A stretch of DNA of 44,447 bases. Source: an uncultured Faecalibacterium sp. GTDB lineage: Bacteria; Bacillota; Clostridia; Oscillospirales; Ruminococcaceae. This document shows, piece by piece, positions 1 to 7,598 of the stretch. Under the pieces are notes generated by a model that searched no databases, was not told the origin of the DNA, and saw only the letters and a list, made by a program, of their open reading frames with translations. Every line of letters starts with the position of its first letter. The stretch's first letter is position 1. The stretch covers positions 1-44,447 of the forward strand of contig CAKSZM010000007.1 in the NCBI GenBank assembly GCA_934525735.1, given 5' to 3'. Made by a program: the position numbers and the translations under genes.

Positions 1-168
1 GGCAGCGAGGGCAGCGGTGTTTCGCAGCTGGTGAAAAAGCTGTGCGACGGCGTGGTGCGGCTGGATATGGCAGCACCCGGCACCGGCGTGGACAGCTACA
101 ATGTGTCGGTGGCAGCCGGCATCATTCTGTACGAGATCCAGTCTCAGCGCGGGGCGCAGCAGGCATAA
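1..168 (+). CDS. rlmB: SpoU/TrmH-family 23S rRNA 2'-O-ribose methyltransferase, C-terminal fragment
   Basis: The reading frame is open from base 1 to a TAA at 166-168, so only the last 55 residues are in the window. They contain [11 protein letters not shown] and the motif-3 signature [15 protein letters not shown], which in SpoU (SPOUT-fold) methyltransferases forms part of the knotted S-adenosylmethionine pocket; the Asn of the NVS motif is a hallmark of the family. RlmB-type enzymes methylate the 2'-OH of a guanosine in 23S rRNA. The fragment fits RlmB best, but a tRNA Gm18-type relative cannot be excluded from the tail alone. The next gene starts 45 bases downstream with its own strong ribosome site, so the two may be co-transcribed. 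Confidence 0.8.
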   Translation, partial: GSEGSGVSQLVKKLCDGVVRLDMAAPGTGVDSYNVSVAAGIILYEIQSQRGAQQA

Positions 169-213
169 CGGGTGCGGCCCGGAACTCCAATCATTATTAC
201 AGGAGGGACAAGA

Positions 214-2928
214 ATGCCGAATGATACCAAGGACCGCCGGGACCTGACCCCGGAAGAACTTGCAGCAAAAGAGGAGCGGTTCCGCTCGTTTTTTTCCACG
301 ACTGCGGTGAACCTGCCGGAGGAGATGACCCGGCGCGACAGCGACTTGCCGGAAGAAAAGCAGAAACGGAAATTCGGCCTTTTCGGCCGCGGACGGGAAA
401 AGACCCCGGAAAAAGAGGAAACGAAACCGCTGGAGATGCCTACGGGCGAAGTGCTGCTGGGAGCAGATGCTGAGCCGGAAGAAGAGACGGATCTGGAGCT
501 GGTGCTGAAACCGACGGCGGAACCGGAGGCTGCACCGATGCTGCACCAGCAGGCCCGGCAGGAGCCGACGGCGCCGCAGCCGGCGCAGGAACTGCCCCCC
601 AAAGCTGTGCCGGAGGCAGGAGCAATGAAAAAAAGCCTGCCGGAGCTGCCGCTGCATCAGCCGGAACCTCCTTTGAAAAATCCGAAGAATGCACCGGAGA
701 TTCTTCTGCCGCAGGAACAGCAGGAGCAGCAGGAAATGGCCCGGCTCAAGGCGATGATCAACGATATGAGCGGCGTGAAGCCGGAAAAAAAGCCGACGGC
801 GAAAAAGGAAACGCCCAAACAGGAGGCGGCAAAGCTGGGCGCTGTGTTTGCGGCAGCCCGGGAGACTCCGGCAGAAGCAGCTGAAAAGGCGGCGGCACCG
901 GCTGCAGCACCGCAGGCTGCCAAGCCGGACCCGGAGCCGCCTGTAAAAACAAAAGCACCGGCATTTTTCGGGACGCCGGAGGACGAAAAAAAGCCGGAAG
1001 CGCCGGCTGCACCGGCCGGGGAAGCGGACAGCAAAGAGGACACCATGAGCCTGCCGCTGCTGCCTGTGGACGATGAGGCAGCCGAGGCACCGGAGGCAGA
1101 GGCGCCTGCACCGCCGGAGGTACCGGCCGCGGCCGCACCGGCGGAAAACACAGCGCCTGCAGAGAGTGAAACGGCGCCGGAAAGCGCACCGGCAGAAGAA
1201 CAGACCCCGGAGACTCCCATGGATCGGCTGCGCCGGATGGGTGCAGAGCTGACCCTGCGGTGTGCGCTGGCCGGCATTCTGGCTGTGGTGCTGCTGCACT
1301 TTGGTCTTGTGTCCGACGGGCTGCTGCCGGCGATGGCTTCGCTGGACCCGGATGCAGCGCCGGCGGCATTCTATGGGGCCAACCTGCTGCTGTTTGCGGC
1401 AGCGCTGGCCGTGAGCTTCCCGGTGCTGCGGGATGGATTTCTGGGACTGAAACGGCAGGGACGCCCCACGGCAGACACGATGCCTGCGCTGGCAGCGGCT
1501 GCGGCCCTGCTGCAGGCGGTGACTGCCATGCTCAACGCCAATGTCTACCGCGGCACCATCGGAATCTCGCTGCTCAGCGGCGTTGCGGCGCTGGGGCTGT
1601 TCCTTGCATTGCTGGGCAGCCGCGTGATGCTGGCCGCTGTAAAGGGCGGCTACGAGCTTGCCCTGCAGCAGCCGGAACCCAAAGGCGCATACCGCGCAAG
1701 GGACAAAGATCTGCTGCGGGCGCTGGCACGGGATCTGGAACAGAAAGATCCGTGGGTCCTTCTGAGCCGCCCGCTGAAGGAAAACGGCGGCTTTGTGGAG
1801 CAGAGCCTGGGCGAGCGCGCCAGTGAGCGCCGCATCCGCAAAACTTCGTATATCCTGCTGGGCATCGCATTGCTCAGCGGCGTGCTGTTCCTGCTGGCGG
1901 GTGCCGGCTGGAACAAGGCAACGGCAGCCATGGCAGCCGTGCTGTGCATGGGCGCACCGCTTTCCTCCACGCTGGTGGCGGGCGTTGCGGCGCTGCGGCT
2001 GCAGAAAGCGGCGGCTGCCGTGGGCGCTGTTGTGCCCGGCTGGACGGCCATTGAGCAGCTGGGCGGGATCGACACGCTGCAGGTGGACACCGATGAACTG
2101 TTCGCGCCGGGCAGCACGACGCTGGAGGATATCCGCATTTTCAAGGGCGGGCGGATCGACCGCGCCATCCTGTATGCGGCCAGCATCCTGAGCGACAGCT
2201 GCGGCACCCTGCGGGGCATGTTCGGCCAGATCATCGAGGAACGCACCGACTTCCTGTTCCCGGTCAAGGATCTGGAAAAGCACATCGGTCTTGGCTTTTC
2301 CGGCTGGTGCGACAATAACCGCGTGCTCATCGGCACGCGGCAGTATATGGAGCAGGAGGGCGTGCCTCTGCCGGATGAAGATTACGAGGCGCAGCACTCC
2401 CGCAACGGGGAGCTGCAGGTGCTGTATCTGGCGGTGTCCGGCGCACTGCACGCCATGTTTGTAATGAAAACGGTGGGCGGACGCAATGCGGCCCGCAGCC
2501 TTGCCGTTCTGCAGAAGGAAAACATCCGCCTGCTGGTGGTCAGCCGGGATCCCAGCCTGACGGTGCGCCATATCAATGCGGCATACCACCTGCCGGAGGG
2601 CATGATCACGATGCTGGATCAGGAACAGTGCAATGCCCTTGCGGCAGCTCCGCAGGAGCAGGAAAGCCCGGAGGACATCTGCTGCATGATCCACACCGGG
2701 AACTTTACCAGCGTGACCGGCGGTCTGCAGGCGGCCGATCAGGCCCAGAACGCCGAGACCTTTGCCACGACAGTGCAGCTGGTGTCGGTGGGCTTCTCGG
2801 TGGCGATCGCGGTACTGCTGACCAGCGCAGGCAGCATCTGGCAGCTTTCGGTAGCAACGGTGCTGATGTATCAGGCCGCGTGGAGCGCATTGAGCATTGC
2901 CGTGTGCGCATTGAAACAGCATGGATGA
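214..2928 (+). CDS. Degenerate heavy-metal (P1B) P-type ATPase-like membrane protein with long disordered N-terminus
   Basis: The product is 904 aa. ATG at 214 follows AGGAGGG by 6 bases and is preferred over an in-frame GTG at 172. Residues 1-350 are a Pro/Ala/Glu/Lys-rich low-complexity region, probably disordered and cytoplasmic. From about 350 hydrophobic segments alternate with domains in P1B-ATPase order. LCMGAPLSSTLVAG (Cys578) sits where transporters have CPC-A-L-G-L-A-T-P. IDTLQVDTDEL (Asp625) sits where they have the phosphorylation motif DKTGT. GFSGWCDNNRVLIGTR matches the nucleotide-domain G-x-G region, and LLVVSRDPSLT matches the TGDN loop. KTGT, the HP of the nucleotide domain and GDGxND are all missing, so ATP-driven transport is unlikely although the fold seems kept. 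A sensor, scaffold or regulatory role is inference. Two more hydrophobic segments close the protein. Confidence 0.7.
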   Translation: MPNDTKDRRDLTPEELAAKEERFRSFFSTTAVNLPEEMTRRDSDLPEEKQKRKFGLFGRGREKTPEKEETKPLEMPTGEVLLGADAEPEEETDLELVLKPTAEPEAAPMLHQQARQEPTAPQPAQELPPKAVPEAGAMKKSLPELPLHQPEPPLKNPKNAPEILLPQEQQEQQEMARLKAMINDMSGVKPEKKPTAKKETPKQEAAKLGAVFAAARETPAEAAEKAAAPAAAPQAAKPDPEPPVKTKAPAFFGTPEDEKKPEAPAAPAGEADSKEDTMSLPLLPVDDEAAEAPEAEAPAPPEVPAAAAPAENTAPAESETAPESAPAEEQTPETPMDRLRRMGAELTLRCALAGILAVVLLHFGLVSDGLLPAMASLDPDAAPAAFYGANLLLFAAALAVSFPVLRDGFLGLKRQGRPTADTMPALAAAAALLQAVTAMLNANVYRGTIGISLLSGVAALGLFLALLGSRVMLAAVKGGYELALQQPEPKGAYRARDKDLLRALARDLEQKDPWVLLSRPLKENGGFVEQSLGERASERRIRKTSYILLGIALLSGVLFLLAGAGWNKATAAMAAVLCMGAPLSSTLVAGVAALRLQKAAAAVGAVVPGWTAIEQLGGIDTLQVDTDELFAPGSTTLEDIRIFKGGRIDRAILYAASILSDSCGTLRGMFGQIIEERTDFLFPVKDLEKHIGLGFSGWCDNNRVLIGTRQYMEQEGVPLPDEDYEAQHSRNGELQVLYLAVSGALHAMFVMKTVGGRNAARSLAVLQKENIRLLVVSRDPSLTVRHINAAYHLPEGMITMLDQEQCNALAAAPQEQESPEDICCMIHTGNFTSVTGGLQAADQAQNAETFATTVQLVSVGFSVAIAVLLTSAGSIWQLSVATVLMYQAAWSALSIAVCALKQHG

Positions 2929-2930
2929 AA

Positions 2931-2967
2931 TAAGAATAGTTCTTAAAATAAATAGGAATAATTCTTG
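2931..2967 (+). promoter_or_regulatory. Two PerR/Fur-like boxes upstream of rubrerythrin
   Basis: TAAGAATAGTTCTTA (2931-2945) is a 6-3-6 perfect inverted repeat that also fits the 7-1-7 layout of Fur-family boxes with one mismatch. A second, weaker 7-1-7 copy centred on GAATAATTC (2953-2967) reaches into the -35 hexamer. Clostridial PerR boxes have the core AGAAT-N-ATTCT, and rubrerythrins are classic PerR targets. The repressor assignment is inferred from sequence resemblance and gene context. Confidence 0.5.
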
Positions 2968-2993
2968 ATTTTGCAGAACGAATGTGGTATACT
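2965..2993 (+). promoter_or_regulatory. Sigma-A promoter of rubrerythrin
   Basis: TTGATT (2965-2970), 17-base spacer, TATACT (2988-2993) preceded by an extended -10 TG at 2985-2986. It lies immediately after the preceding gene and about 100 bases upstream of the rubrerythrin start, leaving a leader of roughly 95 bases. Confidence 0.75.
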
Positions 2994-3096
2994 CTTTTCA
3001 GAGCCAAAGCCCCGGCGGAAGACGCCGGGCTGGATGATACAGCCGGGAACCGGTCGCTCCCGGAGTACGTTTTTATCTTGAAAGGAGAACAGGAAC

Positions 3097-3636
3097 ATGG
3101 AACTGAAGGGCACCAAGACAGAGAAAAACCTGTGGGAAGCATTTGCAGGCGAGAGCCAGGCGCGCAACAAGTACACCTACTTTGCCAGCATGGCCAAGAA
3201 GGAAGGCTACGAGCAGCTGGCTGCGATCTTTGAAGAGACTGCAGGAAACGAGAAGGAGCATGCCAAGATCTGGTTCAAACTGCTGTGCGGCGGCGCCATC
3301 CCCGATACTCTGACCTGCCTGGACATGGCAGCCGGCGGTGAGCACGACGAGTGGACCGAGATGTACCCCCGCATGGCTAAGGAAGCCAAGGAAGAGGGCT
3401 TCAACCAGATCGCAGCCCTGTTTACCATGGTGGCGCAGATCGAGAAGGAACACGAGGAACGCTACCGTGCACTGGCTGAGAACCTGAAGAATCAGAAGGT
3501 CTTTGCCCGTGAGGAACAGCAGGTCTGGCAGTGCCGGAACTGCGGCTATACCTATATCGGCAAGTCTGCGCCGCTCAAGTGCCCCGTGTGCGCACATCCC
3601 CAGAGCTACTTTGAACTGAAGAAGATCAACTACTGA
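3097..3636 (+). CDS. rbr: Rubrerythrin
   Basis: The product is 179 aa, the normal family length. The N-terminal four-helix ferritin-like domain (about residues 1-140) carries two EKEH diiron motifs (around residues 52 and 117) and further conserved carboxylates such as E in AFAGESQA. The C-terminal rubredoxin domain has CRNCGY and CPVCAHP, the two CxxC knuckles binding one iron. Rubrerythrin reduces hydrogen peroxide to water with electrons from rubredoxin or NADH and is a main peroxide defence in strict anaerobes. ATG follows AAAGGAGAA with good spacing. The gene is monocistronic, with its own promoter and terminator, and probably PerR-controlled. Confidence 0.97.
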   Translation: MELKGTKTEKNLWEAFAGESQARNKYTYFASMAKKEGYEQLAAIFEETAGNEKEHAKIWFKLLCGGAIPDTLTCLDMAAGGEHDEWTEMYPRMAKEAKEEGFNQIAALFTMVAQIEKEHEERYRALAENLKNQKVFAREEQQVWQCRNCGYTYIGKSAPLKCPVCAHPQSYFELKKINY

Positions 3637-3647
3637 TCTGCAGTATA

Positions 3648-3691
3648 CAACGCCGTTGCCTCCGGTTTCTGCCGGGAGCAGCGGCGTTTTG
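3648..3691 (+). terminator. Rho-independent terminator of rbr
   Basis: An inverted repeat with arms starting ACGCCG and ending CGGCGT, loop TTTCTG, is followed by TTTTGT. It lies 12 bases after the rubrerythrin stop. Confidence 0.75.
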
Positions 3692-3765
3692 TACAAAAAG
3701 AAAAGCCGGATTTTGTATTCCCGCACAAAATCCGTTTCTGAACGGGCCGGGAACGGGCAAAAAAC

Positions 3766-3794
3766 TTGACCCCTCTTTTTCATCCGTGTAAAAT
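3766..3794 (+). promoter_or_regulatory. Promoter of the Ig-like protein gene
   Basis: TTGACC (3766-3771), 17-base spacer, TAAAAT (3789-3794) with TG directly before the -10. The start codon is about 60 bases downstream. Confidence 0.65.
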
Positions 3795-3854
3795 AATACG
3801 AAGACAGGAAGATTCCGGCAGAGTCAAAAAGATGCGAAGAAAGGGTAGACGCCT

Positions 3855-4817
3855 ATGAAACACAAGTTCTGGCTCCGGTGCTGCGCGGCAGTGCTGGCAG
3901 CGGGCGCACTGCTGGCGGGCGGGCGCACTGCCCCGGCGGCGCGGGCGGCGCAGCTTCAGACGGAGCAGGACAGCGGTATGACGCTGGACACCGCCGAGCT
4001 GACGCTGGAGCTGACCGAGGGCGAATCTTTGCCGGTGGCGTATCTGGATGTGCAGGCACCGAACGATTATTTCTTTCTCATCTGGTCCTCCAGCGACCCT
4101 TCGGTGGCATCGGTGGACGGGACCGGAAAGGTAACGGGCCGCGCCGAGGGTACGGCGGTCATCATGGCCTGCAGCGAGCGGGGCGAAAAAGCTGGCTGTA
4201 CCGTCACGGTGAAAAAAGGCGCAGCAGCCCGGCCGGTGCTGAGCGAAAGCGCGTTCACCCTGACCATCACCGAAAAAACGCCCCGCCCGTCCCGGAAACT
4301 GAAGCTGGAACAGGACAACGGCGGCTTTGTCTATGTGCGCAAGTGGCTCAGCAGCAACCCGGCTGCGGCGTCGGTCAGCAGCGATGGCACCGTCACGGCA
4401 GAAGGCTCCGGCAAAGCGGTCATCAGTGCTGTGACGACGGCGGGGCAGGTGCTGCGCTGCACAGTGACGGTCACATCCGAGGTGGGCCGGGTGACGCTGA
4501 GCAAAAATGCCATGCTGCTGCAGTCGGTGGGCGCCAGCCAGAAACTGACTGCACAGGTGACCGGGCAGGCGGCGAAAAAGAAAAACGCGGGCCTGACGTG
4601 GCTCAGCAGCAACCCCGATGTAGCAAAGGTGAGCGCCGACGGTCTTGTGACGGCGGTGGGCGACGGGGAAACCATGATCCTTGCCATTACGCCGGAGGGA
4701 AGGGCGGACGCCTGCTATGCGGCGGTGGGCGCTGCGGCGTGGCGGTTCCGCTCGGAGGAAGAGCTTGCCGAGACGCTGACTCTGGCCGGGCAGCTGCCTT
4801 ATTCAGACGGAAAGTAA
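3855..4817 (+). CDS. Secreted protein with three bacterial Ig-like (BIG2) domains
   Basis: The product is 320 aa. Residues 1-32 form a signal peptide: basic start, hydrophobic stretch, then ARAA before the likely cleavage. Three BIG2-type modules follow. Each has a V/L-T-L start, a SSxPxxAxV core (SSSDPSVASV, LSSNPAAASV, LSSNPDVAKV) and a G-T-A/G-x-A-V-I strand near its end. BIG2 domains are beta-sandwich modules of surface and secreted proteins. No catalytic domain, LPxTG motif, S-layer homology domain or lipobox is visible, so the protein is either released or held non-covalently. The last 30 residues have no recognisable anchor. It stands alone between its own promoter and a bidirectional terminator. 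Its binding partner is unknown. Confidence 0.8.
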   Translation: MKHKFWLRCCAAVLAAGALLAGGRTAPAARAAQLQTEQDSGMTLDTAELTLELTEGESLPVAYLDVQAPNDYFFLIWSSSDPSVASVDGTGKVTGRAEGTAVIMACSERGEKAGCTVTVKKGAAARPVLSESAFTLTITEKTPRPSRKLKLEQDNGGFVYVRKWLSSNPAAASVSSDGTVTAEGSGKAVISAVTTAGQVLRCTVTVTSEVGRVTLSKNAMLLQSVGASQKLTAQVTGQAAKKKNAGLTWLSSNPDVAKVSADGLVTAVGDGETMILAITPEGRADACYAAVGAAAWRFRSEEELAETLTLAGQLPYSDGK

Positions 4818-4821
4818 AACA

Positions 4822-4858
4822 CACAGGAGGCACCCCGCCCGGGATGCCTCCTGTTTTG
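4822..4858. terminator. Bidirectional terminator between convergent genes
   Basis: CAGGAGGCA (4824-4832) and TGCCTCCTG (4845-4853) form a perfect 9-bp stem. TTTT follows on the plus strand, and the other strand has TGTGTTTTA after the stem. It can serve both the Ig-like gene and the small membrane protein gene on the opposite strand. Confidence 0.8.
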
Positions 4859-4861
4859 CTG

Positions 4862-5041
4862 TCAGAAGCTGCTGCCCGAAGGCAGAAAGATCATGGTGCC
4901 GCGGGCAGACCAGACCATCCGCTGCGCCATGCAGCCGGGTGCCCCTGCCAGCAGAAACAGCGCCAGCACAGCCAGCAGGCAGACCCATGCCAGAAGACTG
5001 CTGTGCCCGCCGGAAAAAGAACTGCCCTTTCTGCGCCGCAT
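4862..5041 (-). CDS. Small single-pass membrane protein (59 aa), function unknown
   Basis: The start ATG at 5041 (minus strand) has AGGAGG 8 bases upstream, one of the best ribosome sites in the window, which is the main reason to call it. The protein has a basic serine-rich head (MRRRKGSSFSGG), a hydrophobic segment at about residues 17-36 rich in Leu/Ala, then a short tail with a Cys (APGCMAQ) and a Ser/Phe end. The hydrophobic stretch followed by GC could also be read as an atypical lipoprotein signal. It is convergent with the Ig-like gene, shares its terminator, and is divergent from rnz. I do not recognise a family. Confidence 0.55.
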   Translation of the reverse strand: MRRRKGSSFSGGHSSLLAWVCLLAVLALFLLAGAPGCMAQRMVWSARGTMIFLPSGSSF

Positions 5042-5095
5042 CCTGCCGCCCTCCTTTTGATGATACTGCGCCATCCTATGCGCTGCGGGAAGCGA

Positions 5096-5124
5096 TTGTG
5101 AAACGCGGCGGGCTGTGGTACAAT
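5096..5124 (+). promoter_or_regulatory. Promoter of the rnz-cca pair
   Basis: TTGTGA (5096-5101), 17-base spacer, TACAAT (5119-5124), with an extended -10 TG at 5116-5117. It lies 38 bases before the rnz start. Confidence 0.75.
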
Positions 5125-5161
5125 ATTCTCTGAAAAAACACTGTACCGGGAGAGAACGCTT

Positions 5162-6103
5162 ATGCTGACCATCACACTGCTGGGAACGGCGGCCACCATG
5201 CCGCTGCCGGACCGTGCTCTTTCTGCTGCTTATGCAGAGTGCGGGGGACACGGCCTTCTGCTGGACTGCGGCGAAGGCACGCAGGCAGCGGCCCGCCGTG
5301 CTGGGGTCAATTTGATGCGGGCGGATGCCATCTGCCTGACCCACTACCACGGCGACCACATTTTCGGTCTGCCGGGCCTGCTGCAGACGCTGGGGGCGCA
5401 GGGGCGCACCCGCCCGCTGGCGCTGTTTGGCCCGGCTGGATTGATGAAAGTATGGGCGGCGGTACGCGCCCTCACCGGGCCGCTGCCGTACCCGGTGCAG
5501 CCCCGGGAGCTGGCTGCGAATATGCTGCCGCTTCCGCTGGCCTGGCTTTCGGATGGCTGGCCGGCCGGGGCAGTGCTGCAGCCCTTTGCCACGAAGCACC
5601 GGGTGCGCAGCCTCGGCTACCGGCTGGAGCTGCCCCGGGCAGGAAAATTCCTGCCGGAACGCGCCGGAGCACTGGGTGTTCCGGTGCAGCAGTGGAAACT
5701 TTTGCAGCGGGGCGAAGCAGTGGAGCTGAACGGCAGAACGATCCTGCCTGCCGAGGTGCTCGGCCCGGCCCGCAAAGGGCTGCGTGCAGTCTTCTCGGGA
5801 GATACCTCGCCCTGCCCGGGGCTTTTGCAGGCGGCGCAGGGGGCAGACCTGCTGGTCTGCGATGCTACCTATGCCCTGCCGGAGCAGGAAGAGCAGGCAA
5901 AGCAGTGGGGGCACAGCACCTTCGGCCAAAGCGCGGCGCTGGCCGCGCAGGCCGGGGCAAAGCGCCTTTGGCTGACCCACTACTCGCCCATGATCACCGA
6001 CCCGGAGGAATATGCCGCGGAAGCACAGAAAATCTTCCCGGCGGCGGAATGCGGTTTTGACGGCAAACGCATCCTCCTGCAGTATGAGGAGGACGCACCA
6101 TGA
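5162..6103 (+). CDS. rnz: Ribonuclease Z (tRNA 3'-endonuclease)
   Basis: The product is 313 aa, the usual length of the short RNase Z form. It is a metallo-beta-lactamase fold enzyme that cuts tRNA precursors after the discriminator base. The N-terminal LTITLLGTAAT matches the family start. THYHGDH supplies the HxHxDH zinc motif (His61, His63, Asp65, His66), followed by the typical FGLPGLLQTL. Further zinc ligands fit FSGDTSPCP and the late LWLTHYSP, and HSTFGQSA is the conserved AxDH/HSTxx region. The stop overlaps the cca start by four bases (ATGA), which couples precursor trimming to CCA addition. Confidence 0.95.
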   Translation: MLTITLLGTAATMPLPDRALSAAYAECGGHGLLLDCGEGTQAAARRAGVNLMRADAICLTHYHGDHIFGLPGLLQTLGAQGRTRPLALFGPAGLMKVWAAVRALTGPLPYPVQPRELAANMLPLPLAWLSDGWPAGAVLQPFATKHRVRSLGYRLELPRAGKFLPERAGALGVPVQQWKLLQRGEAVELNGRTILPAEVLGPARKGLRAVFSGDTSPCPGLLQAAQGADLLVCDATYALPEQEEQAKQWGHSTFGQSAALAAQAGAKRLWLTHYSPMITDPEEYAAEAQKIFPAAECGFDGKRILLQYEEDAP

Positions 6104-7530
6104 AACTGACACTGGACTCCGGCGCGGCGGCGCTGCTGGATGCACTGCATACGGCAGGATATGCGGCCTATGCCGTGGGCGGCTGCGTGCGGGACAGTCT
6201 GCTGGGTCTTGTGCCCCACGACTGGGATCTATGCACCAGTGCCCTGCCGCAGCAGGTGTTTGAACTGTTCGGCGAAGCGCGCTGCATCCCCACCGGCCTG
6301 CAGCACGGCACGGTCACGGTCAAGCAGGGCGGCGGCCTGTACGAGATCACCACCTTCCGCACGGAAGGGGCTTATACCGACGGCCGCCACCCGGACGAAG
6401 TGCATTTTGTGCCGGATGTGCGGGAGGATCTTGCCCGGCGGGACTTTACCATCAACGCCATGGCCTACAACGAAAAAGAAGGCCTCATCGATCCCTTCGG
6501 CGGGCAGGCAGACCTGCAAGAGGGCATCGTCCGGGCGGTGGGCGTGCCGCATCAGCGGTTCACCGAGGACGCGCTGCGCATCCTGCGGCTGTACCGGTTT
6601 GCGGCGCGGTTCGGGTTTGCCATTGACCCGGCTACAGCGCAGGCGGCTGAAGCACTGTGCGCCCATCTGGACTGTGTCTCGGCGGAGCGCATTGAGGAAG
6701 AGCTGTCCAAACTGCTGGCTGCGCCCGCCCCGGCGGCATATCTTGACGAAAAAATACTGTCTGTTATTTTGCCGGAGCTTGCTCCGGAAGCACTGGACGC
6801 CGCAAAACCGGTCGTCGATGCCTGCCCGGCAGGCAGTGAGAACCTGCCCGTCCGTCTGGCGGCGCTGCTGCTGAGCCTTGGCGAGGACGGCACCCGCAAG
6901 GTGCTCAGACGCCTGCGCTGCTCCAACGCCCTTATTGAGGAAACTGCAGTGCTGGTGAAGGAGTCGGGAGGGAGCAGCGGCAGCTTTCTCCTCGGACACG
7001 AGTTCGAGTTGCGGCACCCAGCGGATGCTTCGTGCCTTGAGCAGCACTTGCATCCTGCTGGCCGCTGCCCCAACAGCAACTCCTTGTTTCCGCCGCAGGC
7101 GGCAGTCGTTGCTGTTGCAGGCCATTCCATCGCCCGCCCTACCGCCTGCGGCGGCAGGGTCCCACCCCAGCGGACGGTCCTCGGAGAAACTTCCACTGCT
7201 CCGGATACAGCAGCTATTCGGAAGCTGCTTGGCCGATACGGCCTGACCACGGTGCAGCGCCTTGCGGCGCTGGGCACCGCCCTGCACCCGGAACGGGCGG
7301 CTGATTTTGCAGCGCAGGCCGGATCAGCCGAACAGATGGAAGCGGACGGCGTGTGCTGCCGCATCAGTCAGCTTGCCGTGAACGGCCGCGACCTGATGGC
7401 GGCGGGCATCCCGGCGGGGCCGGGTCTGCGCCGGGTGCTGGAAACGCTGCTGGACGGCGTCATCCGGGGCGAATACCCCAACGAAAAACAGGCGCTGCTG
7501 GAGCAGGCACGCAGAATTTCTGCGTCTTGA
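6100..7530 (+). CDS. cca: CCA-adding tRNA nucleotidyltransferase with an in-frame repeat insertion
   Basis: The product is 476 aa. The head domain has VGGCVRD (residues 26-32) and the catalytic DWD (41-43) of class II nucleotidyltransferases. Then come RRDFTINAMAYN and the ATP/CTP-selecting EDALRILRLYRFAARFGF. The enzyme restores or adds the 3'-CCA end of tRNAs. Between VLVKE (about residue 287) and DTAAIRKLLGRYG (about 370) lie roughly 75-80 residues of Ser/Pro/Ala-rich sequence that do not resemble the family. They coincide with a palindromic DNA element (6971-7202) whose ends recur at 29.4 kb. The frame stays open across it and the tail domain resumes normally, so the gene may still be functional. 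Without the insert the length would be near 400 aa. It overlaps rnz by four bases. Confidence 0.93.
   Translation: MKLTLDSGAAALLDALHTAGYAAYAVGGCVRDSLLGLVPHDWDLCTSALPQQVFELFGEARCIPTGLQHGTVTVKQGGGLYEITTFRTEGAYTDGRHPDEVHFVPDVREDLARRDFTINAMAYNEKEGLIDPFGGQADLQEGIVRAVGVPHQRFTEDALRILRLYRFAARFGFAIDPATAQAAEALCAHLDCVSAERIEEELSKLLAAPAPAAYLDEKILSVILPELAPEALDAAKPVVDACPAGSENLPVRLAALLLSLGEDGTRKVLRRLRCSNALIEETAVLVKESGGSSGSFLLGHEFELRHPADASCLEQHLHPAGRCPNSNSLFPPQAAVVAVAGHSIARPTACGGRVPPQRTVLGETSTAPDTAAIRKLLGRYGLTTVQRLAALGTALHPERAADFAAQAGSAEQMEADGVCCRISQLAVNGRDLMAAGIPAGPGLRRVLETLLDGVIRGEYPNEKQALLEQARRISAS
6971..7202. repeat. Palindromic repeat element, family 1, copy 1 (inside cca)
   Basis: The left end GGAGCAGCGGCAGCTTTCTC and the inverted right end (GGAGCAGTGGAAGTTTCTCC read on the minus strand) form imperfect terminal inverted repeats of about 27 bases. 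The left core AGCTTTCTCCTCGGACACGA and right core CGGACGGTCCTCGGAGAAAC recur in copy 2 near 29.45 kb. Inside is a second palindrome: CAACAGCAAC (7071-7080) pairs perfectly with GTTGCTGTTG (7108-7117), enclosing CCGCC-GCA-GGCGG. There is no transposase frame, so this is a MITE-like or RNA-structured passenger element. The core from 6982 to 7191 is 210 bases, a multiple of three. Confidence 0.75.
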
Positions 7531-7555
7531 CAAGCAGTTTGCTTCGCGTTACTAT
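7527..7555 (+). promoter_or_regulatory. Promoter of mnmA-tcdA
   Basis: TTGACA (7527-7532), 17-base spacer, TACTAT (7550-7555). The -35 hexamer includes the cca stop codon, so transcription of the next unit starts exactly where cca ends. Confidence 0.7.
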
Positions 7556-7570
7556 TATACTACTATTTTA

Positions 7571-7585
7571 GTGTGTTGAACACAC
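7571..7585 (+). promoter_or_regulatory. 7-1-7 palindrome in the mnmA leader
   Basis: GTGTGTTGAACACAC is a perfect inverted repeat with one central base, about ten bases after the expected transcription start and directly before the ribosome site AAAGGAGAA. It may be a protein operator or a small RNA hairpin. No regulator can be named from sequence. Confidence 0.4.
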
Positions 7586-7598
7586 CAAAGGAGAACCT

